64,000 bases of DNA, taken from NCBI RefSeq assembly GCF_003946865.1, contig NZ_QXTH01000006.1, forward strand, positions 248,001 through 312,000, in the 5' to 3' direction. Position 1 is the stretch's first letter, and each line of letters begins with the position of its first letter. The stretch is from Antribacter gilvus (GTDB lineage: Bacteria > Actinomycetota > Actinomycetes > Actinomycetales > Cellulomonadaceae). Shown here one piece after another: positions 39,338 to 50,444 of the stretch. The notes under the pieces were generated by a model. That model had not been told where the DNA came from. It did no database searches and worked only from the letters and a program-made list of their open reading frames with translations. Made by a program: the position numbers and the translations under genes.

Positions 39338-39343
39338 ACGGTA
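39338..39343 (-). promoter_or_regulatory. -10 box for the aro leader transcript
   Basis: TACCGT on the minus strand, 6 bases before the leader peptide GTG. Confidence 0.5.
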
Positions 39344-39426
39344 GCACCCGCGCCCTGGACGTTGTCCACCCCGTTCCATCATGCGGGCGGGCCGCCCGGT
39401 CCGGTCGAACCAGGGGCCGGCGCCGA

Positions 39427-39432
39427 TAGGCT
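39427..39432 (+). promoter_or_regulatory. -10 box of a leaderless Nudix promoter
   Basis: TAGGCT, 6 bases before the ATG at 39439. Confidence 0.55.
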
Positions 39433-39438
39433 CGCGGC

Positions 39439-39936
39439 ATGCCTGTCCCCGAGTACATCCTCGGCCTGCGCAAGCAGGTCGGTCACGACCTGCTGTGGCT
39501 CCCCGGCGTGAACGCCGTCGTGCTGGACGACGACGGGCGCGTGCTCCTGGGCGAGCGCAGCGACGACGGCCGCTGGTCACTGATCGCGGGGTTCCTGGAG
39601 CCGGGCGAGCAGCCCGCGCCCGGGATCGTCCGGGAGGTGCTCGAGGAGACCGGGGTCGCGGTGCGGGTGGAGGGGCTGGCCGCGGTCGGGTCGAACGACG
39701 TGACCGTCTACCCGAACGGTGACCGGGCCCAGTACCTCACGCTGACGTTCCTGTGCCGGCCCGAGTCGCCCGAGGCCGCCGCGGCGCTGCACGTGGCCGA
39801 CGACGAGTCGCTCGCCGTCGGCTGGTTCGCCCCGGACGACCTGCCGGAGAACCTGGGGCGCAACGTGCGCCACCACCTCGCCCTGGGGCTGCGGCTCGCC
39901 GCTGACCCGGCGGCGGGCGCCTGGTTCGCGCCGTAG
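39439..39936 (+). CDS. Nudix hydrolase
   Basis: 165 residues. Complete Nudix box: GFLEPGEQPAPGIVREVLEETGV (the Gly, the REVxEExG and flanking acidic residues are in order; quoted by its ends). It hydrolyses a nucleoside diphosphate-linked compound; the substrate is not clear, and an NADH pyrophosphatase zinc ribbon is absent. Leaderless start after TAGGCT. Convergent with the amidotransferase gene. Confidence 0.93.
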   Translation: MPVPEYILGLRKQVGHDLLWLPGVNAVVLDDDGRVLLGERSDDGRWSLIAGFLEPGEQPAPGIVREVLEETGVAVRVEGLAAVGSNDVTVYPNGDRAQYLTLTFLCRPESPEAAAALHVADDESLAVGWFAPDDLPENLGRNVRHHLALGLRLAADPAAGAWFAP

Positions 39937-39946
39937 CCGGCCTCGG

Positions 39947-40678
39947 TCAGCGGGCGTACCGCTCGACGAACGCCTTGAGGATCCGGAACGGCTCCGTCAC
40001 GGACGCCGCGCGGGCCCTGGACCCGACGGCGTGAGCCTCGCCGGGCGGGAAGTAGCCGAACCCCTGGTAGACGTCGATGCGCTGCAGCAGGCCCGTGAGG
40101 TCCAGCTCGGGGTGGAACTGGGTGGCGTACAGGTTCTCGCGCACGCGGAACATCTGGACGGGGCACGCGGCCGACGTCGCGAGGCACACCGCGCCGGGCG
40201 GGAGCGTCCGGACTGCCTCCTTGTGCCCCACGTAGGCGTCGAAGCGCGCGGGCATCCCGGCGAGCAGCGGGTCGTCCGTCCCCTCGGGCGTGAGCTCGAT
40301 CGTCACGGGACCCACCGGCTCGGCGAACGTGCCGTCGATCACCGCGCCCTGGTGGGCACCGAGCGTGCCCACGCCGTAGCAGGCGCCGAGGAACGGGAAG
40401 TCGCGGGCCACGACGTGGTCGAGGAGCGCAGCGACCTCCGCCTCCACCCGCCGCTGGACCGGTCCCTTGCGCTCCGGCGCCTCGGCGACGTTGAACGGGC
40501 TGCCGCCGACGAGCACGCCGGAGTAGTCGTCGAGGTCGACCGGCGGGAGAGGACCGGACTCCAGCCGCACGCGGTGCAGCTCGCGCGGCTGGAGCCCGCC
40601 GTACCGGAGGAACGCCTCGTACTCGCCGTCGGCCGCGGCGTCCTCCGCGCGGGTGGCGAGCAGCAGGAACGGCTTCAT
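39947..40678 (-). CDS. Class I glutamine amidotransferase-like protein
   Basis: 243 residues. Nucleophile elbow FLGACYGVG with Cys at about 99 and the His-Glu of the triad in ATQFHPEL. This matches the GuaA-like standalone GATase type 1 group. The synthetase partner is not nearby, so it may act on a free substrate or be catalytically independent. A TACCCT box (40685-40690) lies 6 bases before the ATG, a leaderless start. Confidence 0.93.
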   Translation of the reverse strand: MKPFLLLATRAEDAAADGEYEAFLRYGGLQPRELHRVRLESGPLPPVDLDDYSGVLVGGSPFNVAEAPERKGPVQRRVEAEVAALLDHVVARDFPFLGACYGVGTLGAHQGAVIDGTFAEPVGPVTIELTPEGTDDPLLAGMPARFDAYVGHKEAVRTLPPGAVCLATSAACPVQMFRVRENLYATQFHPELDLTGLLQRIDVYQGFGYFPPGEAHAVGSRARAASVTEPFRILKAFVERYAR

Positions 40679-40713
40679 GGGAAGAGGGTAGAGGCGTTCC
40701 TCTCAGTCCGGCC

Positions 40714-41487
40714 TCAGGTCCACCGGAACAGCTTCACGCCCAGGGGGAAGAGGACGGCGGTCCAGACCACCATCACGATGATCTGCACGGCCGGGAACAC
40801 CTCACCGGTCATGACCTCCCCGAGCCAGCCGATGGTCATCCCCTGTGCGGAGGCGCCGATGGGCGTGAACTTCCCCAGCGTCTCGAGCCAGTCCGGCATG
40901 GCCGGACCGGGGGTCCAGAGGCCGCTCACGAGCATGGACGGGAAGTACAGGAGCATGCCGACGCCCGACGCCGTCGTGCCACGCGGGGCCCGCGCGGAGA
41001 CCAGCAGCCCCAGCGAGTACATCGCGGCCACCCCGAGGACGAAGCTGAGCAGCACCACCCCGGGGTTCTCCGGGAGGGGGACCCCGAAGGCGAGCATCGC
41101 CCCGGCCACCGCGAGCAGCGACGCCACGAGCACCGCGGCGAGGTTGATCACGAGGTGCACCCCCACGATCGCCTGCGGACGCATGGGGGTGGTCGCCAGC
41201 CGGCGCAGCACCCCCTTCTCACGGAAGGTCGCGAAGGTCACCGGGATCACCGTGAGCGCGACGGTGGCGATCGACAGCGCGAGCACCGAGGGGAGGTAGA
41301 AGGACATCGCCGACTCGTCGTTCCACGGCGGCGGTGCGTCGCTCATGGGTTCGCGCAGGCCCGGGATCAGGTAGCCGAAGCCGACAAGGAGGACCACCGG
41401 GAAGGCGAGCGCGAAGAACACCGCGACGGGCTCCCGGAGCCAGACCCTGGCCTCCGTACTGAGCAGAGTGCCGAAACCCCGGTTCAT
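40714..41487 (-). CDS. ABC-2 type permease
   Basis: 257 residues with six membrane helices. LLSTEARVWLREPVAVFFALAFPVVLLV start and the FREKGVLRRLATTPMRPQAIV loop are typical of DrrB/ABC-2 exporter permeases. It overlaps the ATPase gene upstream by 4 bases (ATGA) and so forms one export pump, probably for a drug or lipid. Substrate unknown. Confidence 0.92.
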   Translation of the reverse strand: MNRGFGTLLSTEARVWLREPVAVFFALAFPVVLLVGFGYLIPGLREPMSDAPPPWNDESAMSFYLPSVLALSIATVALTVIPVTFATFREKGVLRRLATTPMRPQAIVGVHLVINLAAVLVASLLAVAGAMLAFGVPLPENPGVVLLSFVLGVAAMYSLGLLVSARAPRGTTASGVGMLLYFPSMLVSGLWTPGPAMPDWLETLGKFTPIGASAQGMTIGWLGEVMTGEVFPAVQIIVMVVWTAVLFPLGVKLFRWT

Positions 41488-42467
41488 GCCGCCACCTCCG
41501 CCGTGGTCTCGTCCTGGTACGTCCGGCCGGAGAACTGGACGAACACGTCCTCCAGGGATCGCGAGACCGTGCGGACGTCCTCGGGAACGAGGTCGTCCGC
41601 AGCCAGCGCCTGGACGACTGCGAACAGGACCTTGCGCGTGCCGGTCACCTCGATCTCGCTCCCGCTGCGGTTGACCGACTCCACGTCGGCGCCGTCCGCC
41701 GCGAGCGCCGTGAGGACGGCCAGCGCCCGGTCGGTGCGGTCGGGTGTGAAGCGGAGCCGGACCGCCCGGGAGCCGTCGAGCCCGTCGATGAGGTCTGCCG
41801 GGGTGCCTTCAGCCACGACGGTCCCGCCGTCGATGATGACGAGCCGGTCGCAGAGCCGCTCGGCCTCGTCCATGAAGTGGGTGACCAGCAGGACGGTCAC
41901 CCCGCTGTCGCGGACCCGCTCCACGAGGTCCCACGTCGCGCGCCGCGCAGCCGGGTCCAGGCCGGTGGTGAGCTCGTCCAGGATGGCCACCTGGGGGTTG
42001 CCCACCAGGGCGAGCGCGATGGACAGCCGCTGCTTCTGACCTCCGGAGAGGTTCGCGAACTGCACGCCGCGGTGGTCGGCGAGGTCGAGGAGGCGGAGCA
42101 GCTCCTCGACGTCGGACGGGTGCTCGTAGAACGCCGCGAACTGCCGCATGGCCTCGTCGACGGTGATCTTGTCGTGCAGCGCCGACTCCTGGAGCTGGAC
42201 GCCGACGCTCTCTCGGATCGACGCCGGATCGGCCTGCGGGTCGTGCCCGAGCACGCTGATCTCGCCGGAGTCGGCACGGCGCAGGCCCGCGACGCACTCG
42301 ACGGTGGTGGTCTTCCCTGCGCCGTTCGGACCGAGGATGCCGAAGATCTCGCCGCGGCCGACGGTGAACGAGACGTCGTCGACCGCGACCTTGGTGGTGC
42401 CCTCGGGTCCCGCATAGGTCTTGCGTAGGTGGCGGACGTCGATGACGGGCGGTGCGGGGTCTGTCAT
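41484..42467 (-). CDS. ABC transporter ATP-binding protein (DrrA type)
   Basis: 327 residues. Walker A GPNGAGKTT, signature LSGGQKQRL and Walker B VAILDEL are intact, and the C-terminal 90 residues fit the DrrA/CcmA extension (SRAVRLRFTPDRTD...). Partner of the ABC-2 permease next door. The ATG 42467 has GGAGGAG upstream; longer versions would begin inside the intergenic region. Confidence 0.94.
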   Translation of the reverse strand: MTDPAPPVIDVRHLRKTYAGPEGTTKVAVDDVSFTVGRGEIFGILGPNGAGKTTTVECVAGLRRADSGEISVLGHDPQADPASIRESVGVQLQESALHDKITVDEAMRQFAAFYEHPSDVEELLRLLDLADHRGVQFANLSGGQKQRLSIALALVGNPQVAILDELTTGLDPAARRATWDLVERVRDSGVTVLLVTHFMDEAERLCDRLVIIDGGTVVAEGTPADLIDGLDGSRAVRLRFTPDRTDRALAVLTALAADGADVESVNRSGSEIEVTGTRKVLFAVVQALAADDLVPEDVRTVSRSLEDVFVQFSGRTYQDETTAEVAA

Positions 42468-42516
42468 GAGTGCGCTCCTCCTGTGGAGTTGCTTATCGGA
42501 CATTATTCCCATCCCG

Positions 42517-43281
42517 TCAACGGGAGGGCCGTACCGGGACGTCGCGGAGCAGCCGTTCGGCGGCGAGGATCGCCAGCAGGACACCGCCGATGCCCAGCAG
42601 GAGGAGCGACAGCGGCCCCAGCGGTCCGGGGAACGGCTCGACCAGGTCGCGCAGGCGCTCCAGCCGGAACGCGTCGGCCACCGCGCACGGGATCAGGAAG
42701 AGCGGGATAAGGACCGTCCCGAGCCAGCCGCCGTACCGGTAGTAGCCGATGCCGATCGCGACGCCCACGAGCAGGTAGGTCGCGATCGAGAGACCCTCCG
42801 ACAGGATGCTGATCGAGAACCCTCGCGCGTCCGCCGACCCGTCGCCGCGGAACCACTCCCGGTCGGCCAGGAAGAACGCCAGGCGCTCCAGGAGCAGCAG
42901 GGCGGCGGTGGCGACCCCGTACGCGCCTCCCGAGAACAGCGCCGCCCGGACGATCCCGTCGACCAGCGCCTTACGCGTCCCACCGGCGGCGAGGTGCACC
43001 GTCAGGACGCCGACCGGGACGATCAGCCCCATCACCAGCGCGAACCACCGCGGGCTCACGAGGATGTTCTCCACGACGCTGCCCGGTCCGATCGACCCGG
43101 TGCGGAGCTCGATCACCACGAGCACCGCGGCCACGAGCAGGAGGATCAGCCAGAACCACAGCCCGACGACGATGACGGCACCGGCCACCGTGTTCTCGAC
43201 GGCCTTCACCGCCCGCTTGTGGACGTCGTCCGCGCGGGCGCGGAGCGCTTCGACCGCTGTGCGGTCCGTGGGGGCGCTCAT
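42517..43281 (-). CDS. Membrane protein of the YtrA-controlled ABC operon
   Basis: 254 residues with six hydrophobic segments and a short N-terminal cytoplasmic helix (AVEALRARADDVHKRAVKAVE). I recognise no family; position behind the YtrA regulator and ATPase suggests it is the permease part of that transporter, although the sequence is unlike standard ABC-2 permeases. Its ATG overlaps the ATPase stop (TGATG). Confidence 0.7.
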   Translation of the reverse strand: MSAPTDRTAVEALRARADDVHKRAVKAVENTVAGAVIVVGLWFWLILLLVAAVLVVIELRTGSIGPGSVVENILVSPRWFALVMGLIVPVGVLTVHLAAGGTRKALVDGIVRAALFSGGAYGVATAALLLLERLAFFLADREWFRGDGSADARGFSISILSEGLSIATYLLVGVAIGIGYYRYGGWLGTVLIPLFLIPCAVADAFRLERLRDLVEPFPGPLGPLSLLLLGIGGVLLAILAAERLLRDVPVRPSR

Positions 43282-44225
43282 CAGGGGACCTCCTCGGTGG
43301 TGGTGCCTGCCGGCGTCCGGGTCAGGTGGACGAACAGGTCCTGCAGCGGCACGGGGCCGAGGGTGAGCCCGGCGTCCTGGGCGGCGGCACGCTCGTCCGG
43401 AGCGAGCGGTCCGTCCACGACGACCTGGAGCGTCGGTCCGAGCTGCTGCCGGTGGAGCACCGGCCGCCCGTCGGCCACGCGCTCCACGGCGGCCGACGGC
43501 CCGGTGAGCGAGACGGCGCGGGCGCGAAGGTCGTCGGCCGGCTCGGCGAGGAGCACCCGGCCCTCGTCGAGGACGATCACGTCCTCGAACAGCCGCTCCA
43601 CCTCCTCGACGTGGTGGCTCGACACCAGGACGGTGCGGGGGTGCTCGGCGTAGTCCTCGAGGAGCGCGTCGTAGAACGCGTACCGGGTGGGTGCGTCCAT
43701 GCCCAGGTACACCTCGTCGAAGATCGTCAGCGGCGCCCGCGAGGCCAGGCCGATCACCGCGCCCACGGCCGAGCGCTTGCCGCGCGAGAGCGCCGCGGGC
43801 TTCTTCCGCACGTCCACCTCGAACTGGTCGAGCAGCCGGGACGCCAGGTCCCCGTCCCAGTCGGGGCGGACGTTCGCCAGGTACTCGAACGTCTCGCTCA
43901 CGGCCTCCTCCGGGTAGACGTCACCGGACTCCCGGACGAGCTGGACGCCCGACGTGATCCACGTGTTCTCCCACGGGTCCTCCAGCGAGCCGTCCGGCCC
44001 GACGAGGACGGTCCCGCCGGTGGGCCGCCGGAACGCCGCGAGGAGCGACAGGAGGGTCGTCTTGCCGGCACCGTTCCGGCCCAGCACGCCGGTGATGGAC
44101 CCGGCCCGGACGGTGCAGGTGGCGCCGTCCAGCGCGGGGGCGTCGTCGGGCGAGGGGCGCAGCCGCGCCGGGGCGGGATAGCGGACGACGACGTCGTCCA
44201 GGCGGGCGCCGAAGGGCGCGGTCAT
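43281..44225 (-). CDS. ABC transporter ATP-binding protein (YtrB-like)
   Basis: 314 residues. Walker A GRNGAGKTT; the signature is LSRGKRSAV rather than LSGGQ, and Walker B is TIFDEVYLGMD, as in YtrB-type ATPases of cell-wall-stress pumps. The gene overlaps the GntR regulator by 4 bases and the membrane protein by one, so the three are coupled. Function in antibiotic or envelope-stress defence is inferred from the YtrA family. Confidence 0.9.
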   Translation of the reverse strand: MTAPFGARLDDVVVRYPAPARLRPSPDDAPALDGATCTVRAGSITGVLGRNGAGKTTLLSLLAAFRRPTGGTVLVGPDGSLEDPWENTWITSGVQLVRESGDVYPEEAVSETFEYLANVRPDWDGDLASRLLDQFEVDVRKKPAALSRGKRSAVGAVIGLASRAPLTIFDEVYLGMDAPTRYAFYDALLEDYAEHPRTVLVSSHHVEEVERLFEDVIVLDEGRVLLAEPADDLRARAVSLTGPSAAVERVADGRPVLHRQQLGPTLQVVVDGPLAPDERAAAQDAGLTLGPVPLQDLFVHLTRTPAGTTTEEVP

Positions 44226-44623
44226 GAGGACACCTCCGGGTCGGTACCCCGGGTCGTGCCGTGCGCACGGCCCCGGACGTGGTCGACGATCGAGTCGAGC
44301 GGGATCTCCAGGAGCTCGGCCTGGACCAGTGCCGGCTCGAGCACCTCGGCGAAGTACCTGCGGCGGTGCTCGTCGAGCAGCCGCTCCCGCGCGCCGGGAG
44401 CGACGAACATCCCGAGGCCCCGGCGCTTGTAGAGCACGCCCTCGTCCACCAGCTGGCCGAACGCCTTCGCCGCGGTGGCGGGGTTGATGCGGAACGTGGT
44501 GGCGAACTGCGTGGTCGACATGACCTGGTCCTCCTCCGTGAGCTCTCTTGCGAGCACCTGGCCGCGAATCATCTGGGCAATCTGGACGTAGATGGGTTCA
44601 GGCCCGTCGAACACCCGATTCAC
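44222..44623 (-). CDS. YtrA-subfamily GntR regulator
   Basis: 133 residues: a GntR winged helix (PIYVQIAQMIRGQVL, MSTTQFATTFRINPATAAKAFGQL) with only a short helical tail instead of a ligand domain, the mark of the YtrA subfamily. Starts with GTG after GAGG. It heads the operon GntR-ATPase-membrane protein and probably represses it through the palindrome at 44654-44687. Confidence 0.92.
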   Translation of the reverse strand: MNRVFDGPEPIYVQIAQMIRGQVLARELTEEDQVMSTTQFATTFRINPATAAKAFGQLVDEGVLYKRRGLGMFVAPGARERLLDEHRRRYFAEVLEPALVQAELLEIPLDSIVDHVRGRAHGTTRGTDPEVSS

Positions 44624-44653
44624 CCCCTGCCTCGCTCATCGCGGTACCGACGT

Positions 44654-44687
44654 TCTGTGGTTCATTACTCCACCAATGAACCACAGA
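44654..44687. promoter_or_regulatory. Long palindromic operator upstream of the YtrA operon
   Basis: Perfect 13-bp arms TCTGTGGTTCATT/AATGAACCACAGA around an 8-base spacer. It sits 31 bases before the regulator start and overlaps the likely -10 (TAATGA on the minus strand). YtrA-type sites are long inverted repeats like this one. Confidence 0.7.
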
Positions 44688-44727
44688 CCCACGGGCGCGC
44701 GCAAGCCCCATCACCCCGGAGACGTCT

Positions 44728-44759
44728 GAAGCTCCCCGGTGCATTCACCGGGGAGCTTC
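44728..44759. terminator. Hairpin terminator of the asd operon
   Basis: 14-bp arms GAAGCTCCCCGGTG and complement with a CATT loop, just past the asd stop on the minus strand. Confidence 0.85.
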
Positions 44760-44784
44760 GGACGAGCGGGGGGCGAGCGGCGCG

Positions 44785-47203
<2,419 letters not shown>

Positions 47204-47287
47204 GCTCGCTACCAATCTGTCGCCGGCCTCCGTCTCTCTCAACGGCCCGCCGGGTGCGTGTGCTTGCCCGTCGATGGTACGACCCGC

Positions 47288-48061
47288 TCAGCGCGTCAGG
47301 ACGTCCCATCCCAACCTGCAGACGAGCGCGGCCACGACCAGCACGAACACCACGCGCACGAAGCGTGAGCCGCGTGCCACCGCCATGCGGGCCCCGATGT
47401 ACGCCCCCACCAGGTTGGCCACCCCCATCCCCAGGCCGAGGCCCCAGATGACCGCCCCGCTGGGCACGAACCAGATCAGGGCGCCGGCGTTGGTCGCGAA
47501 GTTCACGATCTTCGCGATGGCCGACGCCGGCAGGAAGGAGTACCCGAGGACGCTCACCAGGGAGATCACGAGGAACGTCCCGGTCCCCGGCCCGAGCAGC
47601 CCGTCGTAGGAGCCGATCACCAGGCCGATGGCCGCCGCGATCCGCTTGTGGCCGTTGCCCACCCAGCGCAGGTCGTCGTGGGCACCGACGCTCGGCTTCA
47701 GGAGCGTCCACAGCAGCACGCCGACCAGGACCACGAGGATGATCGGCGTGAAGAGCTCGGACGGGATCCGCGACGCGAGCGCGGCCCCGCCGACGGCGCC
47801 CGCGAGCGCCGTGACCGCCATGGGGGCGGCTGTGCGCAGGTCGGGCTGGACCCGCCGGTAGTACGTGATCGCGCTCGTGGACGTGCCCATGATGCTGCCG
47901 AGCTTGTTGGTGGCGAGGGCCTGGACCGGCGTGATCCCGGGGACCAGGAGGAGCGCCGGCAGCTGGATGAGCCCGCCCCCGCCCACCACGGCGTCGACCC
48001 AGCCGGCGGCGAGACCCGCGAGGAGGAGGAGGACGATGGTCAGGACGTCGAGCTCGAGCAC
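47288..48061 (-). CDS. TSUP family (TauE/SafE) membrane transporter
   Basis: 257 residues with eight or so helices. The TSUP signature [20 protein letters not shown] is at the start and a related [16 protein letters not shown] repeat lies in the middle. The family exports sulfite, sulfoacetate or related anions. The GTG at 48061 follows GGGGGAGGA. It is divergent from recR; the two starts are 55 bp apart. Confidence 0.92.
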   Translation of the reverse strand: MLELDVLTIVLLLLAGLAAGWVDAVVGGGGLIQLPALLLVPGITPVQALATNKLGSIMGTSTSAITYYRRVQPDLRTAAPMAVTALAGAVGGAALASRIPSELFTPIILVVLVGVLLWTLLKPSVGAHDDLRWVGNGHKRIAAAIGLVIGSYDGLLGPGTGTFLVISLVSVLGYSFLPASAIAKIVNFATNAGALIWFVPSGAVIWGLGLGMGVANLVGAYIGARMAVARGSRFVRVVFVLVVAALVCRLGWDVLTR

Positions 48062-48102
48062 AGGGGCATCCTCCCCCACGCACGGCTGTGGGTGACGGCC
48101 CG

Positions 48103-48108
48103 TAGGCT
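48103..48108 (+). promoter_or_regulatory. -10 box of the leaderless recR promoter
   Basis: TAGGCT, 7 bases before the GTG at 48116. Confidence 0.55.
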
Positions 48109-48115
48109 GGGGGCC

Positions 48116-48715
48116 GTGTACGAAGGCGCGGTCCAGGACCTGATCGACGAGCTCGGCCGGCTACCCGGCGTGGGCCCCAAGAGCGCGCAGCGGATCGCGT
48201 TCCACCTGCTCGCCGCGGAGGGCCACGAGGTGAAGCGGCTCGTGGACGCGCTGACCGAGGTGAAGCTGCGCGTCCGGTTCTGCGAGCTGTGCGGCAACGT
48301 CGCGGAGGCCGAGCGGTGCCGCGTCTGCCTGGACCCGCGGCGCAGCGACGAGGTGATCTGTGTCGTCGAGGAGCCCAAGGACGTGGTCGCCGTGGAGCGC
48401 ACCCGGGAGTTCCGCGGGCGGTACCACGTGCTCGGTGGCGCCATCAACCCGATGGAGAACATCGGCCCGGACGACCTGCGCATCAAGGAGCTGCTGACCC
48501 GGCTGGCCGACGGCGCGGTCAAGGAGGTCATCCTCGCGATGGACCCCAACGTCGAGGGCGAGGCGACGGCCACCTATCTTGCCCGGCTCATCGGCCCGAT
48601 CGGTATCACTGTCTCGAGGCTGGCCTCCGGCTTGCCCGTCGGGGGAGACTTGGAGTACGCGGACGAGGTCACGCTCGGCCGGGCGTTCGAGGGGCGCAGG
48701 GTCGTCGGCGGCTGA
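48116..48715 (+). CDS. recR: Recombination protein RecR
   Basis: 199 residues, normal length. RecFOR-pathway protein. N-terminal helix-hairpin-helix [17 protein letters not shown], the four-Cys zinc finger [16 protein letters not shown] (about 57-72), then a Toprim domain ([15 protein letters not shown]) and the Walker B-like C-terminus. GTG start is leaderless. The DUF5063 gene follows. Confidence 0.97.
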   Translation: MYEGAVQDLIDELGRLPGVGPKSAQRIAFHLLAAEGHEVKRLVDALTEVKLRVRFCELCGNVAEAERCRVCLDPRRSDEVICVVEEPKDVVAVERTREFRGRYHVLGGAINPMENIGPDDLRIKELLTRLADGAVKEVILAMDPNVEGEATATYLARLIGPIGITVSRLASGLPVGGDLEYADEVTLGRAFEGRRVVGG

Positions 48716-48778
48716 CCGGCCTACGGCATCACGAGAAAGAGCACGGCACCGACACGACAGACGGGCAGGGTGGTCCAG

Positions 48779-49348
48779 GTGAGCGAGATCGCAGCAGGCG
48801 ATGACCTCCAGGAGGTCGCGGACCAGGTGTCCGGGCAGGTGCGGACGTTCCTGAGCACCGTGACCCAGGTCGCGGCCGGGGCGCTGCCGGGGGCGGAGCT
48901 GCCCCTGCTGATCCTCGCGACGTCAGACCTTCTGTCCGCCGGAGCGCGCCTGGCCGCGATCGTGGACGTGGTGCCGCTGGAGCGGTTCGAGCCGGACGCC
49001 GGCCCCGACACCGACATGGACCCGCTGCGCGAGGCGCTCGGCAAGATCTTCGACGGTTTCGACGAGTACTTCGAGGTCGTCGACCCCGTGCTCGGCCCGG
49101 ACGTGGAGAGCACAACCCTCTCCGGCGAGCTCGCCTGCGTGACCGAGGCCGTCGCCAAGGGCCTGCAGCACTTCGACGGCGGCCACGAGCTCGAGGCCCT
49201 GTGGTGGTGGCAGTTCTCCTACTTCTCGTTGTGGGGAGAGCGCGCCGCCTCGGCGTTGCGGGTGCTCCAGGCCGTCCTGGCACACCTGCGCCTCGACGTG
49301 GAGGACGACGTCGCCACCGAGGCGGAGTACGACGCCCTCCACGCCTGA
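48779..49348 (+). CDS. DUF5063 family protein
   Basis: 189 residues, soluble, mostly helical and acidic; it fits the DUF5063 family that regularly follows recR in actinobacteria. HELEALWWWQFSYFSLWGERAASALR is its most conserved stretch (seen here near residue 140). Function unknown. GTG 48779 is preferred because AGGGTGG lies 5 bases before it; GTG 48770 would add three residues. Confidence 0.85.
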   Translation: MSEIAAGDDLQEVADQVSGQVRTFLSTVTQVAAGALPGAELPLLILATSDLLSAGARLAAIVDVVPLERFEPDAGPDTDMDPLREALGKIFDGFDEYFEVVDPVLGPDVESTTLSGELACVTEAVAKGLQHFDGGHELEALWWWQFSYFSLWGERAASALRVLQAVLAHLRLDVEDDVATEAEYDALHA

Positions 49349-49364
49349 GGGCCGAGGCTGAGAG

Positions 49365-50444
49365 CTAGGCCACCCGCGTCCCCTGCGGCAGCACGCGCTG
49401 CGGGATGCGCAGCCGGTTCACGGCCACCACGACCCCTCCCCCGGCAAGCAGGAGCTGCAGGCCCAGACCCCAGGGCCACACCATCGCGTCGGTGGGCTCC
49501 ACCTCCTCGACCGGCGAGGGCGCCCGGTCCAGCCCTCCGCAGTAGTCCATCTCCAGGGACGGGCCCGTGCGCGCGTACCGCACGCCGTACTGCAGGTCCT
49601 TCAGACCGCTGGGCGGGCTCCCCTGGTCGTCGGGGTCCCCGAGCGGCTGCGCATCGGCGACCACGACAAAGGGGTTGGGCGCCAGGAGCCACCACGTCCG
49701 CTCGCTGTGCCACACGTGCTCCGTCTCCGTGCGCCACTCGCACTCCGGTGGGCGTTCGTCAACCGCCCAGTCGAAGCCGTGCGGCACGGCCCAGACCCGG
49801 ACCTCGTCCTGCGTGGTCGTCAGCGGCACGAGCAGCCCGAACACGACCGGGAGCACCGCGGTGAGGGTGCCGATCGTCAGGTAGGTGAGCACGGCCGACG
49901 CCGAAGACTTGCTGACGAGCGCCGAGAAGCCGAGGCCGATGGCACACACCACGCCCAGCACGAGCGCCAGCATGAGCATGGTCGTCACGATCGAGAAGGG
50001 CTCCACGCCACCTTCGAGCAGCGCCCACACGATGAACGGCACGCTCACGACGAGGAACGCCAGCGCGGCGGCCCACGCCGCGAGCAGCTTGCCGAACACG
50101 ATCTCGGCGGGCGTCAGCAGCGTCACCTGGAGAGTGGCCAGCGTCCCTGCGTTCCGGTCTCCGTTGATCGACGCGGCCGTCAGGGCCGGTGCTACCAGCA
50201 GGCCGAGGAACAGCACGAAGAACACGACGATGGTGTAGATCATCCCGCCGGCGTCGTCACCGCCGCCGTACAGGGGGAGCGCACCCGAGGTCAGCGCGGT
50301 GATGCCGCCCACCGCGACGAACCACACCGTGAGCGCGACCTTCCACCGCGTGGACCGGAGCCGCTGCCGCAGCTCGAGCAGGGCGACGGTACGCAGCCCG
50401 TGCCACGTGACCGACCAGGTGCCGCGGGCAGTCTCCACGTTCAT
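49365..50444 (-). CDS. ABC-2 type permease
   Basis: 359 residues with six helices and a large extracytoplasmic loop (about 220-310, with WHSERTWWLLAPNPF). The TAASINGDRNAGTLATLQVTLLTPAEI segment is the typical ABC-2 cytosolic motif. The ATG overlaps the ATPase stop (ATGA), so this and the next gene form a two-part exporter of unknown substrate. Confidence 0.9.
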   Translation of the reverse strand: MNVETARGTWSVTWHGLRTVALLELRQRLRSTRWKVALTVWFVAVGGITALTSGALPLYGGGDDAGGMIYTIVVFFVLFLGLLVAPALTAASINGDRNAGTLATLQVTLLTPAEIVFGKLLAAWAAALAFLVVSVPFIVWALLEGGVEPFSIVTTMLMLALVLGVVCAIGLGFSALVSKSSASAVLTYLTIGTLTAVLPVVFGLLVPLTTTQDEVRVWAVPHGFDWAVDERPPECEWRTETEHVWHSERTWWLLAPNPFVVVADAQPLGDPDDQGSPPSGLKDLQYGVRYARTGPSLEMDYCGGLDRAPSPVEEVEPTDAMVWPWGLGLQLLLAGGGVVVAVNRLRIPQRVLPQGTRVA

